DNA of 64,000 nucleotides. It comes from Staphylococcus debuckii (GTDB taxonomy: Bacteria > Bacillota > Bacilli > Staphylococcales > Staphylococcaceae). This document shows positions 1-8,533 of this stretch, piece by piece. Both the position numbers and the translations under genes were made by a program. The stretch lies in the NCBI RefSeq assembly GCF_003718735.1, contig NZ_CP033460.1:2356001-2420000 (forward strand), given 5' to 3'. Numbering within the stretch: the stretch's first letter is position 1; each line of letters begins with the position of its first letter. The notes below the pieces were generated by a model. It had not been told where the DNA came from. It saw nothing but the letters and a program-made list of their open reading frames with translations, and made no database searches.

Positions 1-383
1 CGACCCTCTCGCTGTCCTAAAAGTAAAGCACCGTAAACGCGATTGTTCTTCCATAAGGGAATGGCAATCATAGCCGTCAACACTTCACTTAAGACAATCG
101 GGTAACCTAATTTATCATTTTGACTCAATTCAGCCTCAATATCTGCGATAACCTTTCGAGCGCCTGTTCGAATCACCAATCCAGCCAATCCTTTGCCAGG
201 TCTTAAAACAATCATACGATAACGGTTATTAATATTGCCGGATGCATATTTCCATTTAATGATTGCGCAATGGGAATCATCTTCAGGCAATGCAATCGCT
301 GCAAAATCAAATCTCTCTGTTACTCTGATTTCATCCAAAGCGGCTTGATAGTCAAAGTAGTCTGAAGCAATTACACTATTCAA
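1..383 (-). CDS. nreA: NreA, GAF-domain nitrate receptor (partial, runs off the window start)
   Basis: First 127 residues of a small GAF-domain protein. In staphylococci NreA senses nitrate in the cytoplasm and controls the NreB/NreC oxygen-sensing two-component system. A TTG start at 381-383 follows a strong GGAGTGGAGG ribosome site inside the end of narI, only 15 bp from the narI stop, so it is translated as the next gene of the nar operon. Trp44, Leu66-Ala67 and the Gly-Tyr-Pro-Ile run at 93-96 sit where, as I recall, the nitrate pocket of S. carnosus NreA lies (one residue offset). The C-terminus and nreBC would lie outside the window. Confidence 0.88.
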   Translation of the reverse strand, partial: MNSVIASDYFDYQAALDEIRVTERFDFAAIALPEDDSHCAIIKWKYASGNINNRYRMIVLRPGKGLAGLVIRTGARKVIADIEAELSQNDKLGYPIVLSEVLTAMIAIPLWKNNRVYGALLLGQREG

Positions 384-398
384 TACCTCCACTCCTTA

Positions 399-1082
399 CT
401 ATGATCTTGCTTTATTTTTACGATAAATTATATAACTTCTGTTTGCATAAGACAATGGCACACTCCAAACATGCACTAAGCGCGTGAACGGCCACAAAGC
501 GAAAATTGAAAAACCTAAGAATATATGCAGTTTAAATGACCACGGTACATTTGTCATTAAACTTGCATTAGGATTAAAGGTAAATAAATGTCTGAACCAA
601 ATTGAAATAGTTTGTCTATAGTCAAAATCTGGTGATATCGCGTTGGTTACAAGTGTAGAATATAAACCCATACAAATAATCACAAGTAAAAAGAAATTGA
701 CTACCATATCTGATGCAGAACTTAAACGTCTAATATTCTTAATAGAGACACGACGATATGTCAGTAAAATCATACCGATTAAGACCATAAATCCGAAAAG
801 ACTGCCGATATAAACGGCACCAATGTGATAAATGTGATTGTCAACACCGATACCTTCAAGCCAAGATGCCGGAATCACTAAACCAACAAAGTGACCAGCT
901 GCCACTGGTATAATACCTAAATGAAACAGCAAGCTGCCCCATTTCAAACGTTTCTTTTCAATAAATTCACTAGATTTTGCTGTCCAGGAAAATTGATCAT
1001 ATTGATAACGGGCAATATGTCCGATAATAAAGATGGCTACACATAGATAAGGATAAATAATCCATAAAAATTGATTAAGCAT
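399..1082 (-). CDS. narI: Respiratory nitrate reductase gamma subunit (cytochrome b, NarI)
   Basis: Membrane anchor of the NarGHI complex. It takes electrons from menaquinol through two b hemes and passes them to NarH. The 227-residue protein has about five hydrophobic segments and histidines in the first and last helices (for example HIARY near residue 22 and the late LHIFLGF) as expected for heme ligands. Its start overlaps the end of narJ by 8 nt, indicating translational coupling. Length is normal for the family. Confidence 0.95.
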   Translation of the reverse strand: MLNQFLWIIYPYLCVAIFIIGHIARYQYDQFSWTAKSSEFIEKKRLKWGSLLFHLGIIPVAAGHFVGLVIPASWLEGIGVDNHIYHIGAVYIGSLFGFMVLIGMILLTYRRVSIKNIRRLSSASDMVVNFFLLVIICMGLYSTLVTNAISPDFDYRQTISIWFRHLFTFNPNASLMTNVPWSFKLHIFLGFSIFALWPFTRLVHVWSVPLSYANRSYIIYRKNKARS

Positions 1083-1650
1083 GCTGGCTCACCTCTTCGT
1101 TTGGTTGTAGACATCGCTTCAATGTTTCTCTCAAACCTTTAATTAAAGGTGCATAAGGACTATCTATTTCTATTAGTTGCTGCAGCATGGCATATGTTCC
1201 ATCTTCAATGACCATAATTACAAATTCAATATTGTCTTCTGCACGGTCATCATTTTGCCACTGTGCCACATATAAAAATTCCAACATCAACGGCAAATAA
1301 TCCGATAATTCATTATCAACCATTTCCAAACCGAACATCTCATATAAGACTTTTAACTTCGCCAACATTTGACCGCGTTCTTTTTGCGTGTCGAATTTAT
1401 TGTAAGTCATATACAGCGGTGCTTGCTTGTTGAAATCAAAGGTATCTGTATAGAGTTGTTTGATTTCAGTTAACGTATAACTTTGAATTTGTTCACGATA
1501 CGCTGCCACCTCAGCATAGGCTGGGTGGTTTGTATTAAAAATATCATTGAATGTTTTAGGATGGAAAGTTAATTTTTCAGGAAAATTCAATTGTTGCGCG
1601 AAGTAACCGATAGATTCTTGATATTGATAAAAGTTATCTAAGTTAATCAC
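1075..1650 (-). CDS. narJ: Nitrate reductase assembly chaperone NarJ
   Basis: TorD/DmsD-like chaperone needed to insert the molybdenum cofactor into NarG before membrane docking; not part of the final enzyme. I place the start at the GTG at 1648-1650 (MINLDNFYQYQ): it has a TGGAGGGA ribosome site at the right distance, whereas the in-frame ATG fifteen bases upstream lies on top of that site. The gene overlaps narH by 8 nt and narI by 8 nt, as in tightly coupled nar operons. 191 residues, acidic, no membrane segment. Confidence 0.92.
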   Translation of the reverse strand: MINLDNFYQYQESIGYFAQQLNFPEKLTFHPKTFNDIFNTNHPAYAEVAAYREQIQSYTLTEIKQLYTDTFDFNKQAPLYMTYNKFDTQKERGQMLAKLKVLYEMFGLEMVDNELSDYLPLMLEFLYVAQWQNDDRAEDNIEFVIMVIEDGTYAMLQQLIEIDSPYAPLIKGLRETLKRCLQPNEEVSQHA

Positions 1651-3220
1651 GGAAAATCCCTCCATAAAAGCTTTCGTTGTAAGCTTCTTGACCAGTTTGA
1701 CCCGGTTTCAATGCAACAGGGGCACCGCAACCTTCACAACCGCTGCTATAAGAATCAGTTGTTGTCGGGTCGCCGAATTGATAACCTTGACTGCCTTGTG
1801 CTGCATAAGTGTCCATGTACTGTTCTTTATGGGAAGTTGGAATAACGAAACGATCCTCATATTTGGCAATAGCCAATAGTCGATACATATCTTTAGTTTG
1901 ACGTTCAGTTAAACCTAGACGTGCTAAACGGTCTGTATCAAAGTCTTTGCCAGTCACTTGCGCACGCATATAACTTCTCATCATGGCCATACGCTGCAAG
2001 GCTTCTTTCACTGATTTGGTATCTCCGGCTGTTAATAGACTTGCGAGGTATTCAATCGGCAGACGCATTTCTTCGATAGCTGGGAAGATTGCATCTGGAT
2101 TTTTAATTGAATCTTTGCCTTCAAAGTAATTCATAATCGGACTTAATGGCGGGCAGTACCAAACCATTGGTAATGTACGATATTCAGGATGTAACGGAAA
2201 TGCAAGTTTATATTCAATTGCTAATTTATAGACTGGAGAGTTTTGTGCTGCTTCAATCCAATCCATTGTAATACCGTCTTTTTTAGCTTGTTCAATGACA
2301 TCTTCATCATAAGGATTCAAGAACAATTCACATTGTTTTTCATACAAATCTTGTTCATTCTCACAAGATGCTACTTCATGTACACGGTCAGCATCATAAA
2401 GTAATACACCTAAATAACGCATACGTCCTGTACAAGTTTCAGAACAAACTGTCGGCATGCCTGCTTCAACACGTGGGAAGCAGAAAGTACATTTTTCTGC
2501 TTTATTTGTTTTCCAGTTGAAGTAGACCTTTTTATAAGGGCAGCCTGTCATACAATAACGCCAGCCGCGACAAGCATCTTGGTCTACTAAGACGATGCCG
2601 TCTTCATCACGTTTATACATTGCACCAGAAGGACACGATGCTACACAGCTTGGGTTCAAGCAGTGTTCGCATAAACGCGGTAAGTACATCATAAATGTTT
2701 GATCGAAATCAAATTGAATTTTTTCTTCAATGCGTTGAACATTCGGATCTTCAGGTGCAGTGACATGCGCGCCTGCTAAATCATCCTCCCAGTTCGGGCC
2801 CCATTGCAAATCGATCTTATCGCCAGAAATTACTGAATGTGCAGTGGCAACTGGAGAATGTTTGCTGGCTTTCGCTGTTGTTAAATGCTCATAGTTGTAT
2901 GTCCAAGGTTCATAATAATCTTTGATGACTGGCATATCAGGGTTGTAGAAAATTTTACCGAAAGCGATTTTTGACCATCTGCTTCCAGATTTCAAATCTA
3001 ATTTCCCTTTTTTATTTAAAGTCCAGCCACCTTTATAGTGTTCTTGATCTTCCCAACGTTTCGGATAACCGACACCTGGTTTAGTTTCTACATTATTGAA
3101 CCAAATATATTCTGCGCCCGGACGGTTTGTCCAAGTATTTTTACACGTCACACTGCATGTGTGGCATCCGATACACTTATCCAAGTTCAATACCATGGCT
3201 ACTTGTGCTTTAATCTTCAA
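1643..3220 (-). CDS. narH: Respiratory nitrate reductase beta subunit (iron-sulfur, NarH)
   Basis: Electron-transfer subunit carrying four Fe-S clusters. Four cysteine groups are visible: CIGCHTCSVTC near residues 17-27, CEHCLNPSCVASCP near 185, CRGWRYCMTGCP near 218 (the tryptophan in place of a cysteine marks the 3Fe-4S cluster typical of NarH) and CTFC...CSETC near 245-265. 525 residues, close to other staphylococcal NarH. It overlaps narG by 11 nt. The C-terminal part near residue 495 contains an extra CEGCG motif of unknown meaning. Confidence 0.95.
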   Translation of the reverse strand: MKIKAQVAMVLNLDKCIGCHTCSVTCKNTWTNRPGAEYIWFNNVETKPGVGYPKRWEDQEHYKGGWTLNKKGKLDLKSGSRWSKIAFGKIFYNPDMPVIKDYYEPWTYNYEHLTTAKASKHSPVATAHSVISGDKIDLQWGPNWEDDLAGAHVTAPEDPNVQRIEEKIQFDFDQTFMMYLPRLCEHCLNPSCVASCPSGAMYKRDEDGIVLVDQDACRGWRYCMTGCPYKKVYFNWKTNKAEKCTFCFPRVEAGMPTVCSETCTGRMRYLGVLLYDADRVHEVASCENEQDLYEKQCELFLNPYDEDVIEQAKKDGITMDWIEAAQNSPVYKLAIEYKLAFPLHPEYRTLPMVWYCPPLSPIMNYFEGKDSIKNPDAIFPAIEEMRLPIEYLASLLTAGDTKSVKEALQRMAMMRSYMRAQVTGKDFDTDRLARLGLTERQTKDMYRLLAIAKYEDRFVIPTSHKEQYMDTYAAQGSQGYQFGDPTTTDSYSSGCEGCGAPVALKPGQTGQEAYNESFYGGIFRD

Positions 3221-6200
3221 GCCAATCTACCTCCTTCATCTTTCTCACTGCTACATAAACATCTCTTTGGTTTCCAATCGGACCATAATAGTTGAAGCTG
3301 TAACTGATTTGCGCATATCCTCCGACTAATTGTGTTGGTTTTAAGTGGATTCTAGTTGGCGCATTATGTGAACCACCACGTAATCCTGTAATTTCAGATC
3401 CTGGTGTTTGAATGTGTTTGTCTTGTGCATGATACATAAACATTGTCCCTTTAGGCATTCTGTGTGAAGTAACGGCTCTCGCTGTTACAACACCATTCCG
3501 GTTATACACTTCTAACCAATCATTATCGTGAATATCATGTGCTTCAGCATCTTCTTTAGCAATCCAAACTGTCGGTCCGCCACGGAATAATGTCAACATA
3601 TGTTGGTTATCTTGGTATGTTGAGTGGATATTCCATTTACCATGCGGTGTTAAATATCTTAAGACTAAGTTGTCTTGACCACCGATGACTTGCTTGTCTC
3701 TAGTACCAAATACCATTGGCGGTAAAGTCGGTTTATATACAGGCAAGCTTTCACCGAATTGCTGGAAGATTTCATGATCTAAATAATAACTTTGACGTCC
3801 TGTTAAAGTACGGAAGGGTACGAGACGTTCAATATTTGTTGTGAATGGTGAATAACGTTTGTTCCCTTTATTTGAACCTGAAAAGACTGCAGTCGGAATC
3901 ACCTCGCGCGGTTGAGAGGTAATATTCATAAACGTAATCTTTTCAGCACTGCGGTCACTAGAAATATCTGTAAGCGGCATTCCTGTTTTATCTTCTAAGT
4001 CTTTATACGATGCTTGTGATAATTCACCATTTGTAGCTGATGAAATATTTAAGACCACATCTGCTGCACGTCTTGCTGTATCGATACGCGGACGTCCATC
4101 TTTGATTGTGCCGTCACTCCAAGTACCGACTATATCTTTAGCTTCTTCGTATTGTTTTTTCACCGGGAAGCTGACACCGTGTGCACCTAATTTCGCTGTT
4201 TCTAATAAGGGACCAGCAGTAACATATTTATCGTAAATCAGTGTGTAATCACGGTCTACGACTGCAAAGCCTGGCATTGTTTTACCTGGAATGGCTTCAA
4301 CTTCGCCTTTTGTCCAGTCTTTTACTTTTCCGTAAGGTGTCGCAATTTCTTGTTTAGAATCATGTGCTAATGGTGAAGTTACAACGTCTTTATACGTACC
4401 TGGCATGTAGACCTTAGCCATATCAGACACGGTTTTACTTAATGATTTGAAGATATCCCAGTCGGAACGTGACTCCCATAACGGATCGATAGCTGGATTG
4501 AATGGATGCACGAACGGATGCATATCAGTAGATGATAAGTCATGTTTTTCATACCATGTCGCAGCCGGTAAAACGATATCTGCTTTAAGCGGTGTTGAAG
4601 TCATGCGGAAATCAAGTGCAACGATTAAATCTAATTTACCTTGTACATCGTCACGCCAAATCATTTCTTCCGGTTTATCTTCTTCATTGGGTTCAGCTAA
4701 TAATCCAGAACTTGTACCTAACATATGTTTCATGAAATACTCTTGTCCTTTAGCTGAACTTGATAACAAGTTAGAACGCCAGATAAATAATGATTTCGGA
4801 TGGTTCGTACGTAAATCCGGATCTTCCACTGCAAATTTAGTTTCACGGCTTTTCACTGATTCTACAGCACGTTTCAATACTTCTTCGTTCGTAAATTCGC
4901 CCGCTTCTTTCGCATCTTCTCCAAATCTCAAACTATTAGTATTGAATTGCGGATAAGATGGCAGCCAGCCTAAACGGGCAGCTGTTACATTGTAATCTGC
5001 AGGGTGCTGATGTTTAAGTTCGCCTGCAAGTGGTGATGCTAATTTATCGACACCTGATTCTTCGTATTTCCATTGATCTGTTGTGAAATAGAACCAGCTT
5101 GTACCATTTTGCAGACGTGGTGGTCCTTGCCAGTCTTTTGCAAAGGCAATTGTGCTCCACCCTTCAATTGGACGACATTTTTCTTGACCTACATAGTGCG
5201 CCCAACCACCGCCGTTGACACCTTGGCAGCCGCACAGCATTACTAAGTTTAAGACAGCACGATATATCGTATCTGAGTTGAACCAGTGGTTGATACCCGC
5301 CCCCATGATAATCATTGAACGGCCGCCTGTATCCACTGCATTTTGTGCAAACTCAGTTGCAACTTGCGTAATCACATCTTGTTTTACACCTGCAACCGCT
5401 TCTTGCCATGCTGGTGTATATTGAGTTTCAGCATCATCGAATCCTTTAGCTTCTAACTGATGATTGAAACGGCGTACGCCATATTGGCTTGTCATCAAGT
5501 CATACACGGTTGCGACTTTGACTTTTTTACCGTCTGCTAAAGTCACTTCACGTGAAGCAATCGGACGTTCGAATATACCATTACCTGCATTATCGAAATA
5601 TGGGAATTTCATGATGTCGATGTCATGTTCACCTTCAGCAACTGACATAGCCGGATCAATTTTAGAACCGTCTTCATTCTCTAATTTCAAGTTCCATTGT
5701 TTGCCTTCTTCCCAACGTTGGCCCATCGTACCGTTCGGAACAATAATGTTGCCTGACGCGTTATCTAATACAACAGGTTTCCATTCATTATTCTCAGATT
5801 CCATCCCTAAATCGCTTGCGCGTAAAAAACGGCCTGCTTTATAACCGCCTTCGTGTTCGTCAAACATAAGTAAGAAAGGCATATCAGTATATTGTTTCGC
5901 ATAGTTGATAAACATTTCAGAGGGTTCGTCCACATAATATTTTTGCAAAATAACGTGAGTCATTGCTTGTGCTACTGCCGCATCTGTACCAGGATTCGGT
6001 GCTAACCAGTTGTCTGCGAATTTCACATTTTCCGCATAGTCTGGTGCGATAGAAACGACCTTAGTTCCTTTGTAACGAACTTCTGTCATAAAATGCGCAT
6101 CTGGTGTACGTGTTAAAGGTACGTTGGACCCCCACATAATGATGTAGTTAGCATTATACCAATCACTCGATTCTGGCACGTCAGTTTGTTCGCCCCAAAT

Positions 6201-6884
6201 TTGTGGTGAAGCAGGAGGTAAATCTGCATACCAGTCATAAAAGCTCAGCATTTCTCCGCCCATCAAGTTGATGAAACGTGCACCTGATGCATAACTCAAC
6301 ATAGACATAGCTGGGATTGGTGTGAATCCTGCGATACGGTCCGGGCCGTCTTTCTTAATTGTGTATAATAATTGTGCTGCAATTAACTGCAAGACATCTT
6401 TCCAAGATACACGCATGTGGCCACCTTTACCGCGAGCATTTTTATAAATCTTTGCCTTTTCGGGATCTTCTACAATTGAAGCCCAAGCCGCAATATGATT
6501 ACCCTCGTGTTCTTCTAAAGCAGTTGTCCACAGTTCCCATAATTTGCCACGCATGTAGGGGTAACGTACACGAAGCGGACTATATTCATACCAAGAGAAA
6601 GACGCACCACGCGGACATCCACGCGGTTCGAACTCAGGCATATCTGGTCCGCAGCTTGGATAGTCAGTTTGTTGATTTTCCCATGTAATGACTCCGTTTT
6701 TCACAAATACTTTCCACGAACATGAACCTGTGCAGTTTACCCCATGTGTCGTACGTACTACTTTGTCGTGACTCCAACGTTCACGATACATTTTCTCCCA
6801 TTCTCTGCTTTTATCTGTTAAAACCGACCAATTGCCGTTAAATTTTTCAGTTGGCTTAAAAAAATTCATTCCAAATTTCGCCAT
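3210..6884 (-). CDS. narG: Respiratory nitrate reductase alpha subunit (molybdopterin, NarG)
   Basis: Catalytic subunit reducing nitrate to nitrite at a bis-MGD molybdenum centre on the cytoplasmic side. The N-terminal His47, Cys51, Cys55 and Cys90 match the unusual His/Cys3 FS0 cluster of NarG; the conserved ESSDWYNANYIIMWGSN stretch carries the molybdenum-binding Asp. Start chosen at the ATG at 6884 (MAKFGMNFF), 8 nt after an AGAGGA ribosome site; the ATG nine bases upstream abuts that site. 1224 residues, full length. First gene of narGHJI-nreA; a long palindrome lies about 110-140 bp upstream. Confidence 0.96.
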   Translation of the reverse strand: MAKFGMNFFKPTEKFNGNWSVLTDKSREWEKMYRERWSHDKVVRTTHGVNCTGSCSWKVFVKNGVITWENQQTDYPSCGPDMPEFEPRGCPRGASFSWYEYSPLRVRYPYMRGKLWELWTTALEEHEGNHIAAWASIVEDPEKAKIYKNARGKGGHMRVSWKDVLQLIAAQLLYTIKKDGPDRIAGFTPIPAMSMLSYASGARFINLMGGEMLSFYDWYADLPPASPQIWGEQTDVPESSDWYNANYIIMWGSNVPLTRTPDAHFMTEVRYKGTKVVSIAPDYAENVKFADNWLAPNPGTDAAVAQAMTHVILQKYYVDEPSEMFINYAKQYTDMPFLLMFDEHEGGYKAGRFLRASDLGMESENNEWKPVVLDNASGNIIVPNGTMGQRWEEGKQWNLKLENEDGSKIDPAMSVAEGEHDIDIMKFPYFDNAGNGIFERPIASREVTLADGKKVKVATVYDLMTSQYGVRRFNHQLEAKGFDDAETQYTPAWQEAVAGVKQDVITQVATEFAQNAVDTGGRSMIIMGAGINHWFNSDTIYRAVLNLVMLCGCQGVNGGGWAHYVGQEKCRPIEGWSTIAFAKDWQGPPRLQNGTSWFYFTTDQWKYEESGVDKLASPLAGELKHQHPADYNVTAARLGWLPSYPQFNTNSLRFGEDAKEAGEFTNEEVLKRAVESVKSRETKFAVEDPDLRTNHPKSLFIWRSNLLSSSAKGQEYFMKHMLGTSSGLLAEPNEEDKPEEMIWRDDVQGKLDLIVALDFRMTSTPLKADIVLPAATWYEKHDLSSTDMHPFVHPFNPAIDPLWESRSDWDIFKSLSKTVSDMAKVYMPGTYKDVVTSPLAHDSKQEIATPYGKVKDWTKGEVEAIPGKTMPGFAVVDRDYTLIYDKYVTAGPLLETAKLGAHGVSFPVKKQYEEAKDIVGTWSDGTIKDGRPRIDTARRAADVVLNISSATNGELSQASYKDLEDKTGMPLTDISSDRSAEKITFMNITSQPREVIPTAVFSGSNKGNKRYSPFTTNIERLVPFRTLTGRQSYYLDHEIFQQFGESLPVYKPTLPPMVFGTRDKQVIGGQDNLVLRYLTPHGKWNIHSTYQDNQHMLTLFRGGPTVWIAKEDAEAHDIHDNDWLEVYNRNGVVTARAVTSHRMPKGTMFMYHAQDKHIQTPGSEITGLRGGSHNAPTRIHLKPTQLVGGYAQISYSFNYYGPIGNQRDVYVAVRKMKEVDWLED

Positions 6885-6991
6885 AGATAACATCCTCTCA
6901 TCAAATTACGTTGCTCATTCGGTTAAAAAATTATTCACGATTGCCTTTTCGACTTAATTTCATTGTATATTTCTGAGCAGCATTGAGATAT

Positions 6992-7026
6992 TAGGGATTC
7001 TCCTATATGCCTAGGGGGATTCCCTA
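6992..7026. promoter_or_regulatory. GC-rich palindrome upstream of narG (candidate NreC site)
   Basis: Arms TAGGGATTCTCC (6992-7003) and GGGGATTCCCTA (7015-7026) around an 11-bp spacer. The second arm is identical to the arm of the palindrome upstream of nirR (12226-12237). NreC is known to bind a GC-rich palindrome at the nar and nir promoters of S. carnosus, so this is the obvious candidate. Assignment to NreC is inference; the shared palindrome is seen directly. Confidence 0.65.
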
Positions 7027-7113
7027 TTTTTTGTAGTAGTTGTGGGGAGAGGACGTGAGGAACGGAGTGGGAAAAAGAAAGAAGAGTAGAGGGCGGAAAA
7101 GGAATGGTCGGCG

Positions 7114-7198
7114 GAATCTAGACACTAGTTTCCGAGTTGGGTCTAGAAAACGACCGAATCTAGACACTTGTTCACAAGCACTGTCTAGATTCTCTCCC
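7114..7198. repeat. Tandem 42-bp dyad repeat, cluster A (2 units)
   Basis: Two copies starting with GAATCTAGACAC at 7114 and 7156 (period 42). Each unit is itself an inverted repeat: unit 1 has TCTAGAC/GTCTAGA, unit 2 has perfect 11-bp arms GAATCTAGACA (7156-7166) and TGTCTAGATTC (7182-7192). Lies between the sirB terminator and the narG regulatory region. Same architecture as clusters B and C with different arms. Confidence 0.75.
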
Positions 7199-7243
7199 TA
7201 GCCCCCTGCCCGCTACATCTCCACCACCGACTTCCCCATCAAC

Positions 7244-7270
7244 ACAAAAAAACGGGCTACGGCCCGTTTT
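7244..7270 (-). terminator. Terminator of the nirR-sirA-nirBD-sirB operon
   Basis: AACGGGC/GCCCGTT stem with a short loop, followed on the minus strand by a run of T. It lies 3 bp beyond the sirB stop and separates the nir operon from the narG promoter. Confidence 0.88.
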
Positions 7271-7272
7271 TC

Positions 7273-8226
7273 TCATACTTTTACAATCATCGTATTATCA
7301 TTCACTTGCATATAGCGATATATTAAATCCAGCTGGCTCTGATGATAGTGCTCCTCAATATTCGGATCGATCATACACCAGCCCCCTGCGTCATATATTT
7401 CAAAGGCTTTTTCAATAGCCGCTTCTCTTGGCCCCGTCACAATGCACTCTTTACCGAAGTATTGAGACATAGCTTCTAGCTCGATATGTGTATTCTCATC
7501 AGCAAATTCTAAAGCATCGCCGATTAGTAAGATGCCCGGAGCATCTTCAGGTGCTTCAGCGTGCACCTTTTTTTCAATATCAGAAAGATGTCCCGTAATT
7601 ACTTTTTGCGTAGCGTATGAAACATCGAATACCGCGCAAATCGGATAATCTTTCCCGACCTGTTGATATATCTGAGTGATAATCGTATGCAGACGTTTGA
7701 TGCCCATATAAATTGCTAGTGTGCCGCCATCGATTAAAGAAGCAATATCAATGACTTGTTCCTCAGAACCTTTAAAGCTGCCCGTAGTCAAAGTCACACT
7801 CGTTGAGACGTTGCGACATGTCAGACCGACACCTAGTGCGGCTGCAGCAGCACTCGCTGTAGTAATTCCTGGCACAATTTCACAAGGAATTTGATGTGCC
7901 TTCAAAATATCTACTTCTTCATGCACTCTGCCGAAAATCGCCGGGTCCCCGCCTTTCAAGCGCACTACATTTTGATGTTTATAAGCAGCATCTAATAAAA
8001 CCTCGTTAATTTCGCCTTGTTTAATATGACGGCTATAAGGCTTTTTTCCCACATCAATAATTTCAACTTCAGGAGGCGCAAGCTGTAAAATGAAAGGATT
8101 GACTAAGCGGTCATATAAAATGATATCCGCTGTTCGAATAAGATGTTCTGCCTTACGTGTCAGGAGGCTCGGATTCCCTGGACCTGCGCCGATAAGGTAA
8201 ACATGACCGGTTGGGCTTACAGACAT
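7273..8226 (-). CDS. sirB: Uroporphyrinogen-III C-methyltransferase (SUMT), SirB
   Basis: Makes precorrin-2 from uroporphyrinogen III with two SAM-dependent methylations, the first step to siroheme for NirB. The tetrapyrrole methylase motifs are clear: VYLIGAGPGNPSLLT at the N-terminus, VVRLKGGDPAIFGR near residue 89, and GLTCRNVSTSVTLTTG. At 317 residues it is longer than the minimal 250-260 residue SUMT; the extra about 65 C-terminal residues (from the FGKECIVTGPREA segment) have no assignment from me. Start overlaps nirD by 10 nt. Confidence 0.92.
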   Translation of the reverse strand: MSVSPTGHVYLIGAGPGNPSLLTRKAEHLIRTADIILYDRLVNPFILQLAPPEVEIIDVGKKPYSRHIKQGEINEVLLDAAYKHQNVVRLKGGDPAIFGRVHEEVDILKAHQIPCEIVPGITTASAAAAALGVGLTCRNVSTSVTLTTGSFKGSEEQVIDIASLIDGGTLAIYMGIKRLHTIITQIYQQVGKDYPICAVFDVSYATQKVITGHLSDIEKKVHAEAPEDAPGILLIGDALEFADENTHIELEAMSQYFGKECIVTGPREAAIEKAFEIYDAGGWCMIDPNIEEHYHQSQLDLIYRYMQVNDNTMIVKV

Positions 8227-8531
8227 AAATATACATCTCCATCTATAACTTCGACTTCGTAAGTTTCGACACAGCCCGTATCAGGTTCTTGCACTATGCC
8301 TGTCTCTAAGTCGATTTGCTGGTCGTGAAGCGGGCAGAATACAGAGTGCTCGCTCACAGTACCTTCTGAAAGTGGTCCTTGTTTATGCGGACATACATTA
8401 TTGACTGCATAAATGTGCTCATCTTCTGTTAAAAATAAACCGATTTCTTTGTCATCTACGAGTACCTTAGTACCGATAAGCGGCGTCAAATCTTCTAATG
8501 CTGCTACTCTGACTTTCTCTAATGCACGCAT
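8217..8531 (-). CDS. nirD: Nitrite reductase small subunit NirD (Rieske-type)
   Basis: Small partner of NirB in cytoplasmic NADH-dependent reduction of nitrite to ammonium. The 104-residue protein has a complete Rieske pattern, CPH near residue 47 and CPLH near residue 65, so it may bind a 2Fe-2S cluster, unlike some enterobacterial NirD that lost the ligands. The gene begins 2 bp after the nirB stop. Confidence 0.93.
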   Translation of the reverse strand: MRALEKVRVAALEDLTPLIGTKVLVDDKEIGLFLTEDEHIYAVNNVCPHKQGPLSEGTVSEHSVFCPLHDQQIDLETGIVQEPDTGCVETYEVEVIDGDVYLCL

Positions 8532-8533
8532 GC

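Noticed and set aside
6908..6940. Rex site upstream of narG (TCGTGAATAAT...)
   Set aside because: Only one half resembles the consensus; the other half is an A/T run.
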